The notes: generated by a model not told the origin, from the sequence alone. A stretch of 64,000 nt of DNA from Sodiomyces alkalinus F11 (GCF_003711515.1 NW_021167095.1:152001-216000), one strand, 5' to 3'; shown: positions 22,350 to 33,124, numbered from the stretch's first letter. A program made the numbers and translations.

Positions 22350-25300
22350 TAGTAGGGATCTAATTAATCGAGATAGTCCTCTTTTAGACGGTTTATTTAA
22401 TCCAGAGGACGTGGATATCGAAATACCTTAATTTCGAGGTAACCTACGGCCTAGGGGATTCTAGTAATTACTTAGTCTATTAATTATCGTAGTATACTAT
22501 CAGTGGTTCCTCCTTAAAGGTTAATATTAGGTCCTTTGTTAAACGCCTTATCGCGATATACTACCTAGTAATAGTAGAAAGTGCTATAAGCTCGGCTTTA
22601 GTACTAGAGGTTATAACGCTTATTTACTTATTAGCCTTTTAGTCCATAGAACCCCCGAATTAGAGGGTCGTGTACCCTTATAAGCTATACTTAGTCTTAT
22701 AATCGTCCGCAAAGGCGGTGTCGGAGGCATAGAAGAGTATAGGCTTTTAGTGGTCTTTACGTGGTCCGAAGTAGAGGCATAGGGTCTTTATCGAGTCGAG
22801 ATATTTTAGACACTTATCGGTAGCTTCGTGATACTATCTTAAAGGGTTAGTGCTAAATTCGTTAAGCTTCTAAGCGGCTTTAGAGATATTAGGCCGGGTC
22901 TAATAGGCGGCGTAGTTAATAGAACCGACCTTCTGAAGATATAGATAGATTAATTCTTCGGAGGCTTATTAGTTAGTAGGTTATAGAATATTAGGATAAG
23001 AAAGAGGGCTTGTAACCCTACGACCTCTATAATCTACCTATAACGCCTTTATCTTATCGGTGATATAGTTATTAAGCGATAACTATAGCTTATATTATTA
23101 ATAATCGCGTTCTACGCGGATTCTAAGGAACCACTTAATTAGTCCTAGATCCCTGATTTGGAAGCTCTTGTATATCTGCTATACTAGATTATTAGTAGTA
23201 GATTAATATTCCTTATAATAGATTAGGATAATCTTATTAACGTAAAAGAAAGTAATCAGGACCTTCTTCTTAAAAACGTAATCGTCTTCGGTTAATTGCT
23301 TTAGACTATACTTACCTAGTACGGAAGAGAGGTATTAGTACTATAGCTTTAGGGAATGCTATAGGCTATATAACGCTTAACGTAGCCTTTAAATCTCTCT
23401 GCGTTATATAGGAGGGTATTACTTCAAAAGGTCCTCGAGTTAATTATCGGCTTTAAGGCCCGTAGGTAACTAGAGTAACTACTAACTAGGAGGGTCCTTA
23501 ATATAGATCTCTTCGTTAAGCAGGGTATTAGTGAATACGTTAACGGCGTTAAGCTACTAAGTCTCGAGATTAAAGTGGGCTATAATGTCTATTAGGGACC
23601 TAAAGGTCCTTCTAGCGAGGGTGGAGGCGTAGGCGTTAAGGTGGTTGTTTAGTTATTAATCCCCTTAAACATATAGGCGTCCCTTAAACTTATTAACGTA
23701 ACTAGTAGGATCGACCTTATACTTAAAACTCTATTTAAGATCTAATAGCCTTAGAACTGATTTAGATAGTCCCGAGCCTTACCACTGCTAGTAGGCCTAT
23801 TCCCACCGTTCAAGGTACTTATTAGCCTAAGCATACCGACCTCCTATAAGACGGCCTTAATCAGTTCTAATTTATAGGGACTCTTTAGCATTTAAGACCA
23901 GTTTAGAGGTTCCTTAGATATATCGCGGCATAGTGGCGGCTTCTTCGGTATCTCAATCTAGTTATAGAAGGTATAAAAGGAAGGAGGGGTATAACTGTCG
24001 GTTAGACGCCTACTACGGGCAGGCCGGTCGGTACCGGCCGTCGGAATAACAGGAGGGCGGCTTCTTCTACTTATATAAGCAGGTTAGTTAGCTATAGTAG
24101 TGGAAGAAAAGGTTTAAGGAGACTTAGCCGTAGCAGGAGCCGTATATATCGAATTGACGGCGGTGGTAGTGGTAGTGGTTAGTTCCTCTTTAAGAACCGA
24201 TTAGTCAGGGGATAATAATCCTATCGCGGCAATAGTATCGTTAGATTAATCTTTAGTATTATCAGGCCGTTTAAAAACAGGCCGCAGATCCGCAGTTCCG
24301 GTTCGTGGTACAGGAGGGCCGTTTATAGTTATTAGAGGAGTAATTATAAGTGTAATTATAGAAGGCGTTATTGAAGTAGGTGTCGCCGGAGGCGTGGAAG
24401 GCGTTATAGGGCTTATTTACCCTATTCCATATACCCCCTATGCCTCCTACTTAGCAGGTTAATCTTCCTGCTATTATTATTCTTCTGCAGATTCTGTAGT
24501 GGTTATTAAACTTGCACCTCTATCCACCCCCCTAGAAGCACTAGCGGTAGTAGTAGCCTCTGCTATATTCTTTCTCGTGGTATTCTGCTCTAGTAGTGGT
24601 TAAAGCAGAAGATCGGCAACGTTAGTGGTAATAGCGAGAGGATTATAGAGTTAGTAATCCACTAGCAGATTTAATTACTCGAAGGCCTCCTCGGTAACCG
24701 GCGGCTCTATATCGCGATCTTTATATAATGGTTTTTTGTTAAAGGTAACGTCTCTTATACGTAGAATCCTCCCTAATTTTAGCACCTAAATCTGGTATAT
24801 ATTAGCGCTTTTATAACCGATTAAATAGCCGATATATACTCTTTCAGCTAACTTAGCGTTAAGGTTACGACCTCGTTAGTAGTTAGCGGTTAAAGGATAG
24901 GCTCTATAACTATACCTCTTTAAGTGGCTGATAATAGGCTTCGTAAGGATTGTCTTTAGTCCTTACTTATTAATCTAATCCTTTATTTATCCTTTTAGAG
25001 ACTTCTACTTAGAGTCCTTCCAAGGAATTAGGTTATATAGGTATACTATAGCAGCGAGGATCTCTGGCTATATATCCTATTAAATGCCTAAGGCCGTTAT
25101 AAGGGTCCTTGCGATAGTAAATACGATACCGCTATGTCGTTCTGCTCGAGGATTTTAGGTAGCCGTGTGCGGCGCTAACCTTTCCAGTAAGATACCCCGT
25201 TCTTTAGCCTACTCGTTAAGGCCTTTCTAAAGGGATCTTTCTCTATCTAGGCGGATCATAGTAATCTTTAAGCTATATTATCGCTATAGGAAAAACTTAA

Positions 25301-26700
25301 AGTTCGCTATTATCTAGAGTGCTAATTTAGCGTTACTTAGGAGTCTAATAACGATCTAGCATATACATAGATCGAAAAACAGGACAGCAATCTTTATACC
25401 GTTATAGGCCTTATCAAGGCTAAAGAAATCAACCTCCACCCACTACCACGGCCTTATCGGCCGGTACGTAGTTAGCCTCCTTAATACTAGCCTCCTAACC
25501 TTATTAAGAGTTTAGGCCTTATAATCCACAATAAGAGGACCTTTTCCTTTAATAACGCTACCGGTAAGGGTATTCCCTATATTTTCGATGGTTGCAGTGC
25601 CGGCATGCCCTAGCCTCTTATACCATAAATATGCATTAGCTACGCTTATAATTAATACCGTGGAGCTATTAAAGAAGCTACTATTAACGAGCTGTTATTA
25701 TTAACGGTTTATTAGAATAAGAGCGTACTACTCGTTAACGTTATTAAGTGGTGGGGCTAATAAGCCCTCTTCGGCAGATCCTTTAACCTTTAAGACCTCG
25801 AGGTCGGTATTAAAAGCGATAACCTATTCCTTTAATCTTGCAGTCGCGATTAAGGTTATTAGGTAGTCTTATATAAAAGCAACGCGATTTAGCACTAAAA
25901 TAAAGGGATTACCGTGTTTATTATCTACTTCTAATTATATCCTACTATAACCCTTAACTAGCTTAGTCTCTCTATTACCCGTTTAAAAGCAATACTCTTC
26001 TATAATAGGTTCGAAGTCCTATAGTAAGTAGTATTAGTTAGTAATATACTTAGAGGTGCCGGAATCGATTAATAGCTAATTAAAGAGGTTATTACTAACG
26101 CTTTCTTTTCCGTTAATCTATGGGAGGGAGTATATCCTATAGGACTCCTTATCGGAATCCTCCTCTTAGTTATCGATAAAATTAGATACCTCCTTTAGCA
26201 GATCTTTCGGCTATAACTTCTAAGAGTCGTTTTTAGCACCCTTTTTAATGCTTTTAGCGTCCTTTTTGATATTCTCCCGGAATCTCTTTTAACGTTCGTT
26301 ATCCTAGGTTTTAATAATATAGTCTACGCGTTCTATGATCTCTTTTAAAGGTATATATCCCTTCTTTCTATATACCTCGTTAACGTTTAGGCACTTCTAT
26401 AAAGGCTTATAGTTATACTTTTTCCTCTTCTTACTACGGTAATCGTATAGCTACTCTTTCTTTTATTTATTAGACTTTTAGTTACCCTATTATCCCGATT
26501 ATACCAGCTAATCCTTACCTTCTTTATCCTTACCTAGGAAGGTTACCGTATAAAAGGATAATATAGTAGGCTTCTTATCGAGTTGGTACGGGTAATAGCG
26601 ATAAAACCATATCGTATACTCCCCCACGATAAACTAAATTAAAGGTAGGTCTTTCTTTTCTAACTATAGGAGCTCTATAAAGCGTCCTTCTAACTACTTT
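22350..26700 (-). pseudogene. Copia-2 pol: protease-integrase-RT-RNase H
   Basis: Minus-strand landmarks in order: protease LLIDSGTSKYITN near 26050-26085 (D-S-G kept); GAG-pre-integrase motif AYLWYKRLGHAGTA near 25590-25650; integrase core about 25450-24950; the post-integrase motif GYLIGYKSANIYQI near 24785-24835; RT with its YVDD site near 23225-23260 changed to YVNK; RNase H with TKAELIALSTITR near 22555-22610. The order protease-integrase-RT-RNase H is that of Ty1/copia. TAA/TAG replace many Gln/Trp codons but the reading remains colinear. Confidence 0.85.
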
Positions 26701-27500
26701 AATACTACGCTACCGATAGCATTAAAGAAGCCGTTAATCTAATCGTCTTTAGTATCACAGGCATAAACTTTATACGTCTTAGCATTATAGTATAGCTTAA
26801 GAAAGTCTTCTAGCTAGCGCTTATAGGGTATACGCCTAACGTTTTAGAGGTATTCGTCCTAGTATCTCTTAATTAATAACTTCTAGGCGGCGTTTATCGG
26901 CTTAAGGTGCGTCTTAAGAGCCTTTAATATGTCCCTGATTTCCTTATAACCAGCGTACTAATCCTTTAAAGTAAGGCTAATCGTTTTTACAATATAATCG
27001 TAGAGTGCTTAGATCCCCCTCTTTTTAGTCTTATTCCGATCCTCTTTCACCTACTAGATCTTAAACTATATATCCTAATTACCTTTTCCTTTAATAGAGG
27101 CTAAAGGCGTTAGTGGATCTATTTAAATACGGCGCTTAGGCCGTTTAGCTTCTTTAAGGTCGGGATTAATAAGGTCGGCGATATGGTAGGAGTGCGCGAT
27201 AATTATCACGGCTTTAATCCAAGGCCTCTAGTCTTTCGGAGTAGTAAGCGTTACGAGGCCTATACCAGGCACTACTACCGTAGAAGCTATCGTTATACTA
27301 ATAAAAAGTAGTGGAATAGGATAAATAGAAAGGTTAATTAACTATACTAAACGCTTAAAACGATAATATAAGGGAAAACGATAAAGCGATTAAATAAAAC
27401 TAAAGCAGGCGGACATTACTAATACTACTAAACTACCCGCTAGACTTAAGGCTAATTTTAATAGCCTAGAAGCTATAGAATCGATCGGAATAGCTTTATT
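26700..27500 (-). pseudogene. Copia-2 gag remnant
   Basis: Lies between the primer-binding site and pol on the element strand. No zinc knuckle could be confirmed. Called from position in the element only. Confidence 0.45.
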
Positions 27501-27513
27501 TTATCAGAACGCC

Positions 27514-27524
27514 GGGCTTATAAC
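27514..27524 (-). other. Copia-2 primer-binding site (initiator Met tRNA type)
   Basis: On the element strand GTTATAAGCCC follows the 5' LTR without spacer. It matches the copia-type internal-tRNA primer site GTTATGAGCCC (complement of the initiator tRNA-Met anticodon arm) after one TpG-to-TpA change. Copia-1 has the same motif after its 5' LTR. Confidence 0.65.
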
Positions 27525-27718
27525 TATTAGAATATACATAAGGTACGCGGAATTATATATATATTCATATAAGTGAAGTTTAGAATCCTTTATAGGGATA
27601 TCTAACTGTAAGGAAAAAGTAGGGGAAATAAGGGTAGATATATAGAACCGAGGTACTCCCCACGTCTAACATAATATAGTTTATCACACCTCGATAAGGT
27701 GGCTGTGGGCATCTGACA
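27525..27718 (-). repeat. Copia-2 5' LTR
   Basis: About 194 bp, matching the split LTR on the left. The element strand starts TGTCAGATGCCC at 27718. It contains the intact LINE target site (TCTAACATAATATAGTTT), showing the pre-insertion sequence. Confidence 0.75.
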
Positions 27719-27740
27719 CCTTACGTAATAATGCTAGGTT

Positions 27741-27875
27741 GATCTTGTGTTTTCATAATATCCACCTTCCGTGCCTACTAAACGCGTAATCGGCCGTTAG
27801 GTTGTTCCACCCACGAGGGAGGTCTGTGCGACAACCGTCAATCTCACGGCCTGTCCAATAGATCTTGTGTTTTCA
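27741..27875. repeat. 15 bp direct repeat flanking a 105 bp insert
   Basis: GATCTTGTGTTTTCA occurs at 27741-27755 and 27861-27875. The 105 bp between them contains R70 copy 2. This looks like a target-site duplication around a short inserted element; 15 bp is a length usual for LINE- or SINE-type integration. Confidence 0.55.
27763..27832 (+). repeat. R70 repeat, copy 2
   Basis: The least RIP-altered copy of the family: CACCTTCCGTGCC, then AACGCGTAATCGGCCG, then GAGGGAGGTCTGTGCGAC. An inverted partner lies at 31613-31679, on the other side of the gene island; differences are mostly C-to-T or G-to-A, plus a 3 nt gap. Confidence 0.65.
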
Positions 27876-28113
27876 CATAACTGCATCTCGGTAGTGTCTC
27901 ATTCGACATTTCAGGACGGAAACTCCAATCACATATATATCTATAAGAGCAACCATTCCGGGCAGTCCGCCTTTCCCTCATACAATCCCAGACGCTTGGA
28001 ACTGCGGGATCGTCAACAGACTCCACATCGACTACTCGTCTTGTGCTACGGAGTCTAAGCAACGCTGGAAGGCCCGGACGCAAGTTTGAAAAGGTGTGAG
28101 AATAGCCGCTGAC
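27876..28113 (+). promoter_or_regulatory. Upstream region of the 28114 gene
   Basis: Un-RIPped sequence between the 15 bp repeat and the start codon. A TATA-like ACATATATATCTATAAG lies at about 27932-27948, 166-182 bp upstream of the ATG, a plausible but unproven promoter element. Confidence 0.3.
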
Positions 28114-29082
28114 ATGAGCGATCCTCCACGCGATGGGAGTGCCAAGGGGAAGCACAAGTTGTCGGACAGTGCGGCGGACTCGGACCTCTCTGACAGTTGG
28201 TACCCGAGGGAACAAAGTCGTGATCATCGAGGTGATCCGTCGTCGCTCGCCTCGCGCATCCAGGCTTCGGCTTCCTCATTGCTACATCCAGAAGCTCTCG
28301 CAAGAGGGCTGCCGGACCGCGCGGAAGGTTCCTCGTCTGACAAAGTGGAAGCTACTTCGTCGACTTTAACCTCGCTACACAAGGGAGAGACATCGTTTGC
28401 CCGAAGCGGCTCTAGCCGTGCCAATGAAGCCACGCTTAGCGAGGTATCGACGCTTGGTTCCACTGCTGGGCTCGGGCAGTATGTCCGCTTTCTCGGAGCC
28501 CAGGGGAAGGCGCCCTGGGTCCGTCCGTCACCTAGTAGTCTAACTACGGCCGCATCCGCCCAGAACGCCAATAACACTGGCGCTCAAAAGCCCACTACTC
28601 ACTCTGATTTTGCCCAGCAGATAGCCCGCGACGGAGCCCAGGTTGCCGAGTTACTCGCATCACCCGATCCGGAGGATGCAGGCGGAGACGCGGACGATGT
28701 TTCCACTGCCCTTTCTCCCCAGGAAGTGACGGATTTGAGAAGGGCTTTTTTTGGTGCAAATTCTGTGGACTCCACAGAGGGAACCCGCCTGACATCAGAT
28801 TGGCACACTCTGCTCAACTTCCAGCCTGATTTTCTTCTAGAAGATCGGAGCGACTCGATTTACGCTCACTTTGGTGTCCGTACTGTGGCAGAAGCTGACG
28901 CTCTCTGGCTAGATAAGTGGAAGGTCGTACTCACCAACTACAACGATGAGGTGTGGGGGGCCCTGGAGCCTCTTGCCCAAGAAGCTCGGAAAGAGCTCGG
29001 AAAGGCAGGGAATGAACAACCCGGCAGGAAGGCTCTCAGCAGACTCCGGCAGATCTTGGCACACATTAGAGATTCGAAGTGA
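28114..29082 (+). CDS. Unrecognised protein with disordered N-half and compact C-terminal domain
   Basis: Single-exon frame of 322 aa from the first ATG (MSDPPRDG); the frame is open a few codons further upstream but without an ATG. Residues 1 to about 165 are rich in Ser, Ala, Asp and Lys with little hydrophobic content, so probably disordered. From about 170 the sequence changes: FAQQIARDGAQVAELLAS, an acidic linker, LSPQEVTDLRRAFFG, then WHTLLNFQPDFLL, YAHFGVRTVAEADALWLDKW and LTNYNDEVWGALEPLAQEAR. This is amphipathic, Trp-rich and helical, the look of a conserved fungal domain, but I cannot name the family. No signal peptide or membrane segment. Convergent with the next gene. No RIP damage: intact CAG, CAA and TGG codons. 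An upstream non-coding or coding exon cannot be excluded. Confidence 0.75.
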   Translation: MSDPPRDGSAKGKHKLSDSAADSDLSDSWYPREQSRDHRGDPSSLASRIQASASSLLHPEALARGLPDRAEGSSSDKVEATSSTLTSLHKGETSFARSGSSRANEATLSEVSTLGSTAGLGQYVRFLGAQGKAPWVRPSPSSLTTAASAQNANNTGAQKPTTHSDFAQQIARDGAQVAELLASPDPEDAGGDADDVSTALSPQEVTDLRRAFFGANSVDSTEGTRLTSDWHTLLNFQPDFLLEDRSDSIYAHFGVRTVAEADALWLDKWKVVLTNYNDEVWGALEPLAQEARKELGKAGNEQPGRKALSRLRQILAHIRDSK

Positions 29083-29925
29083 CAGAGCGATGATGCAGAC
29101 CTCTCAAATCAGTCGAGGGAATCGGGTTCTTGGTTCAGGTCCAACCTCATCAGCATTTGCCATGTATCGCTTATCCCAAAAGTGCGCAGCGTTCCCTCAT
29201 GCTTTTGTTTCCTAGACACCCTGGTCTGCGTCGCCTATTTCGCGGGTCGGGACTTGGGTGGCTGGCTAAGAGCCGGGAACAAGCAAGAGATGTCCACCAA
29301 GGTACATTGGGCCAAAAAAAAAATCCAGATACATGATATATACATACACCCAGATCTCACACCGCGTGACTTGGGGCCATTATCAAGCGCAATTTGTCCC
29401 TGGCAGGATGCTATCTGTGGCTCAAGATGAAGATAATCCCAACCAACGTAAAACGTCTGCTCACCGGTGTCACAACCGCTTTCGACAGGAGCGCCACGGC
29501 TTGCGGACTCTTAGGTTACCAGTAACTTGCACAACCAACACTACGGTTTATGTGCTGCGACCCAGGTAGTGTTGCCAACATGATCAACTCTGCAGCAATG
29601 TCCTCAGTCTTGGTCTCCACCATTTCAACTGTCCTTCCTCGCTTTCGACAGTTGATCAGCGTGCTGCCAACTGCCAAGGAGAACAAGCAAATGGAGATAT
29701 ATTTGGACTGTGACCGCCCGGGTGTCGAATGACACGCGCATGCTTCCTATTCCCCTGTGCGCAGGGGCCTGCGTAGCAGCCAGCCGGGATACAGAGTGAT
29801 AAGGGTACCTAGACCATGCGCAAGAGAAAACAAACAAATAGGGCTGGCTAAGTTTAAAAAAACCCCCCAAGAGAACAGAAAGATGAGGATAATATCGCCG
29901 CATAGTGTCGTGATAGCCCGAGAGC
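29083..29925. other. Convergent intergenic region
   Basis: 843 bp between the two convergent genes, holding both 3' UTRs. No convincing gene: the open stretches are short, overlap each other on both strands and show no domain. Contains an A9 run at 29316-29324 and a perfect short hairpin, CCCCTG-TGCG-CAGGGG, at about 29752-29767, which could affect transcript ends. Confidence 0.5.
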
Positions 29926-30749
29926 TCACAGGCATGTCCCTATCGCGGCGATACTGATACCGGCCCCAAAGAAAGCCAGGCGGACTGCTACCGCGCTTGC
30001 CGAGGAAGAGGCAGACTCAACAACAATACCGTTAACTGTCGTAGGTTGCGCGCAGTGTGTGGATTCAAGGCCGGAGCAAGCCTCGGAACTCAAGCTAGAA
30101 CAGACAGGCGTGGCCGACGTGCCTAGGGTGGGCCGATCTGCATCGATGACGGTTCCGCCCCCTCCAGGCACAACGATTGTTACGCCGAACCCGTCGTTGC
30201 CACCCTGCAGTTCCGTCAAGCAGACCTCGTAGTTCCGTGAGCATTGGCTCACAGCGGAGGAGCATTGGCGTTGGTCAAGTGACGTGGCTATATACGGGAA
30301 AGGAAAGTAATTGTTGGGCACGAAGGAGACCGTTGCCGTCGGCATTGCTGGACTCGGGGGGGCGATTCCGGTGCAAATAGCACTGAGTGATCATGTTAGC
30401 CTAGACTCCTCGGCGGTGAGAATGGGATGGAAGGCCGTATAACCCACCCTGAAGGGCAACATGCTGGTGCACCGCTGTCGTCGAGCTCGCAGACCTGACT
30501 ATGCACACAACATACGCCTGCAAAGTCCTCTCCGAGTGACGGGGAGCACATGAATGTCCTCTCCGGACAGCCTGAATCCTGACGGCGGATGAGCTTGAGG
30601 TACGTATCCAATGCACCCGTCGGTCTCGGTGTCATATCAGACACTGGAGTCCGTGGCGGCCTCAAGTTTTGGTCTCCGACGACTGATAACACACATCGTG
30701 ACAGGAACAGCAGGACCAGGACCTGGGCCGTCTGTGTATGGGATCTCAT
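29926..30749 (-). CDS. Secreted, probably GPI-anchored, cysteine-rich protein
   Basis: Spliced minus-strand gene: exons 30749-30448 and 30382-29926, 759 nt, 252 aa; intron of 65 bp with GTGGGT donor, CTAAC branch site and CACTCAG acceptor. The start ATG at 30749 was chosen because it gives a signal peptide (MRSHTQTAQVLVLLFLSR, cleavage near residue 25); an ATG 29 codons upstream would bury it. Then a Cys-rich segment (CPERTFMC, GVCCVHSQVC, ACCPSGAICTG), a second Cys group (CSSAVSQCSRNYEVC), a Gly-rich patch VVPGGGGT, CSSLSSEACSGL, a Ser/Ala stretch, and a C-terminal hydrophobic tail (AVAVRLAFFGAGISIAAIG) typical of GPI attachment or a membrane anchor. This layout is common in ascomycete cell-surface proteins; function is unknown. 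No RIP damage. Confidence 0.83.
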
Positions 30750-31124
30750 GCCGTTGCAAAGGTTCAGTCTCAGGCCATGTGGAGGTGTAGGGCTAATTAT
30801 TTGCAAGTTGGTAGTTATGTAGGTCTCGGGAAACACATCTTTTGTGGTTGTAAGTCGAGTACCCCCGGCAGCTCGGCACAGCTGCAGAACCCGATTGTCG
30901 ATAGTTCACTTTTTTCACTCCGCCTCTCTTTGTGCTATTGCCCGGGTTCGCTCGGAATGCAAAGGGCGGGAGGCGAGCACAGCGCTGCCTCGTTTTAGTG
31001 CTTTGGGGTGGGAGGAGGGCGAGCCGGCATTAGGTGGGGAAGCCTTGATACCTATTGTATTCGTAATCTCTGCCCAAAGTTTATGTCGGAGACATCCGTC
31101 CACTATTGCGGGAGGTACCATATA
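30750..31124 (-). promoter_or_regulatory. Upstream region of the Cys-rich protein gene
   Basis: 375 bp, un-RIPped, ending at the MITE. It would contain the 5' UTR and core promoter. No specific element could be identified; the frames that read open here are short and unsupported. Confidence 0.35.
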
Positions 31125-31574
31125 ACCCCTGAAAAAACGTACAAAGTGGTACCTTCGCAGTCTACCCTTTTAGGAAAATTAAGAAGGTTCGAGAGACGTA
31201 GCTGCCTAACATGAAAAAAAACTCAACACCACTATAGGATATCGTGAAGTCAATCCGAAATCGATCGATAGCTATTTACTATACGAAAAGATTTAGTTAC
31301 TACTTAGAATTCTTATACAAGAAGTGTTTTCTGCTTTATTTTTAGGGCTAAGACGATACCTCGATATAATGCCTTAGACTTCGACGTGTTAGGGAGCTAT
31401 AAGGTCGCTTAACAGGATACTAAGAACCCCTGGTTTAGTATATCTAAACCCCTGTATTTTATATAGAAAATATCCACTTTTGATGTATCTTATTATAATC
31501 CACTCCACTCCTTATCGTGATACTATTAGTGTATTTAGGTCCCGTAAATATATATTGTACGTTTTTTCAGGGGT
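31125..31574. mobile_element. 450 bp MITE with 20 bp terminal inverted repeats
   Basis: Begins ACCCCTGAAAAAACGTACAA (31125-31144) and ends with its exact reverse complement (31555-31574). Flanked by TA on both sides (31123-31124 and 31575-31576), the duplication made by Tc1/mariner/pogo-type (Fot1-like) transposases. The inside codes for nothing obvious and is partly RIP-like and AT-rich; ACCCCTG recurs internally near 31425 and 31447. It is a non-autonomous element; its helper is not in the window. It lies 376 bp upstream of the Cys-rich protein start codon. Confidence 0.85.
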
Positions 31575-31612
31575 TAGATAGTACTTCTGAGGATTATATA
31601 ATGCCGTGCAGC

Positions 31613-31679
31613 ATCGTATAGACCTCCCTCGGGGGTGAAATAACCTAAGAGCCGATTACGCGTTTAGGCACGGAAGGTG
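31613..31679 (-). repeat. R70 repeat, copy 3 (inverted)
   Basis: Reverse complement of 27763-27832 with one 3 nt gap and mostly transition differences. Directly beyond it RIP-altered transposon sequence resumes, so this repeat marks the right edge of the gene island. Confidence 0.65.
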
Positions 31680-31689
31680 CTAAACGGAT

Positions 31690-32063
31690 CGTAGTTTTTA
31701 CGGTGATATAAGGGGCAAGGATTTAACCGAAGGATTATAACCTCGGTAATCCGGGCGAATATATACCTATAGAACTTTTATAATAGATAAAAACGGTAGT
31801 AGTAGTTCCCTGATAGTCCTGTACTATAGAAGTTATATACTTACTTTAATTAATTTATATAACGGCTTATTAAAAGTTATCTACGTATTAAGGCCGAAAA
31901 TATAGTTTATTCGAACTAAGGAAGGAAAGGAGGAAAGGAAAAGTCTATACGGTATATAGGTGGCTAAGTATAAGTAAGATCGCACGGGCCTTACTAGGAG
32001 GTCTATGCTTCTTAGTCCCGGCTATTACCGGGGACTATTCCGCGGGCTATAGCCCGTAATATA
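31690..32063 (-). repeat. Gypsy-2 3' LTR (probable)
   Basis: Follows the polypurine tract on the element strand and starts TATATTACGGG, which is TGTATTACGGG after one TpG-to-TpA change. Contains the perfect palindrome CGGGCTATAGCCCG at 32043-32056. The outer end is uncertain because no partner LTR is present. Confidence 0.5.
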
Positions 32064-32077
32064 CCTCCCCCCCCTAC
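32064..32077 (-). other. Gypsy-2 polypurine tract
   Basis: On the element strand AGGGGGGGGAGG precedes the LTR. The corresponding C-run opens the window at 1-5 in Gypsy-1. Confidence 0.6.
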
Positions 32078-32358
32078 CGCCCGCCGGAGGCAAGGTCGTA
32101 GTCGTGTTATAGTCGCCCGGTTATAACCTTATATTACCCTAGGCTCTCCGTATATAATCTGAAAATAGCCTCCTTTATTCGATTCTATTAAAGGCTCCTT
32201 TAAAGGGAGGTAATCCGTAGTAGCTAAGTTCCTCTTAAAGCTAAAATAGCAGAAAGGGGGTCTTGCATAGCAGTGCTATCGCGAGTTCCTCGCCCGCGCG
32301 CGTGCTCGTTATAAACGATATACCTGCCGATTATATAACCGGGGGTTATTCATTCTAC

Positions 32359-32586
32359 CTAAACAGCGTAGGAAAGGGCGTAAAATAAAAATCCTACGAC
32401 TCTTCGGTTTTTACTATTTTCTTCCTCTTCTATAACTTCTATTTTTCCTAATTCCTTTTTAATTTTGTTTTCTATATCGTGAGTAACCCCGAGATACCTT
32501 ATAGGTCCGGTAATAGTATAACTAATATCGCTAAGTAATAGCTTATTACTTAGGCTACTTATATTCTCCTTAGTATAAGTTAGCAC
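32359..32586 (-). pseudogene. Unbroken 75-codon frame in the Gypsy-2 3' region
   Basis: Reads KENISSLSNKLLLSDISYT and ends in an acidic/basic helix (KIKKELGKIEVIEEEENSK). Gypsy-1 has a similar translation at about 340-580 until it diverges. It sits in the env position (pol to 3' LTR) in sense orientation. It may be part of an extra ORF or a chance survival; the opposite strand also aligns between copies. No function can be given. Confidence 0.3.
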
Positions 32587-33124
32587 GCCCCTCGCCTATA
32601 ATTCCGTGCCGTAGCTAACTATTAGCAGATATCTAACTTCGCCTTACCTAATAAACGCCCTTATGAGGGTAATAGTAATAACGATATAAGTTCGCGGCCC
32701 TTATTACTACGGGTTATAAGGTCGGCCGTAACTAACGATAAGTAGACTTTAACCCCCCCCCCCCCGGCTAAGAAGCGATATACCCCTAAAAACCCGCTAG
32801 GCCCTTATCATCTCGCCCCCTATACGTAGTACGCTACCCGGTAATATAAATAGGAATATAGTATCGAGTATTATTACTAGTCGGGCCCTAGCGCAGCTAG
32901 GGCTAACGCTAAATACTATAAGTGCTTATACCGTACTTATAAGTATTCCGAGGTAGGCGTGCCGGTTATATATATAGTAACCGCGACTAATGAACGATAT
33001 AGCTCCCGCCCGCTGTCTATAACGCCTCTAACGCTTTATAGAATACCGTTTATACTATACACGAAGACGCCGATAACGGCGATATAAGTTCGCGACTTCT
33101 TTACTCTATAAATTCTATACTAAC

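Larger units (their letters stand above)
15162..27718 (-). mobile_element. Copia-2: RIP-degraded Ty1/copia element split by a LINE
   Basis: Minus-strand element with two LTRs of about 195 bp: 27525-27718 (5' LTR) and 15162-15318 plus 21964-22001 (3' LTR, cut by the LINE at 15319-21950). Internal order on the minus strand is gag, protease, integrase, RT, RNase H, which is diagnostic of copia. The primer-binding site abuts the 5' LTR and the polypurine tract abuts the 3' LTR. A clear 5 bp target duplication was not found at the outer ends (ATAGC left, CCTTA right), so an end may have been rearranged. RIP stops are frequent. Confidence 0.85.

Noticed and set aside
27844..29215. Other frames around the 28114 gene on both strands
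   Set aside because: Overlapping shadows with low-complexity or shuffled composition. Only the 28114-29082 frame has a domain-like C-terminus.
29130..29957. Short frames in the convergent intergenic region
   Set aside because: Mutually overlapping on both strands, below 95 codons, no motif, no splice-consistent extension.
27763..31679. Starship-type giant element or composite transposon carrying the gene island
   Set aside because: No tyrosine-recombinase (DUF3435) captain gene or transposase was found, and the inverted repeats are only about 67 bp with no matching outer duplication.
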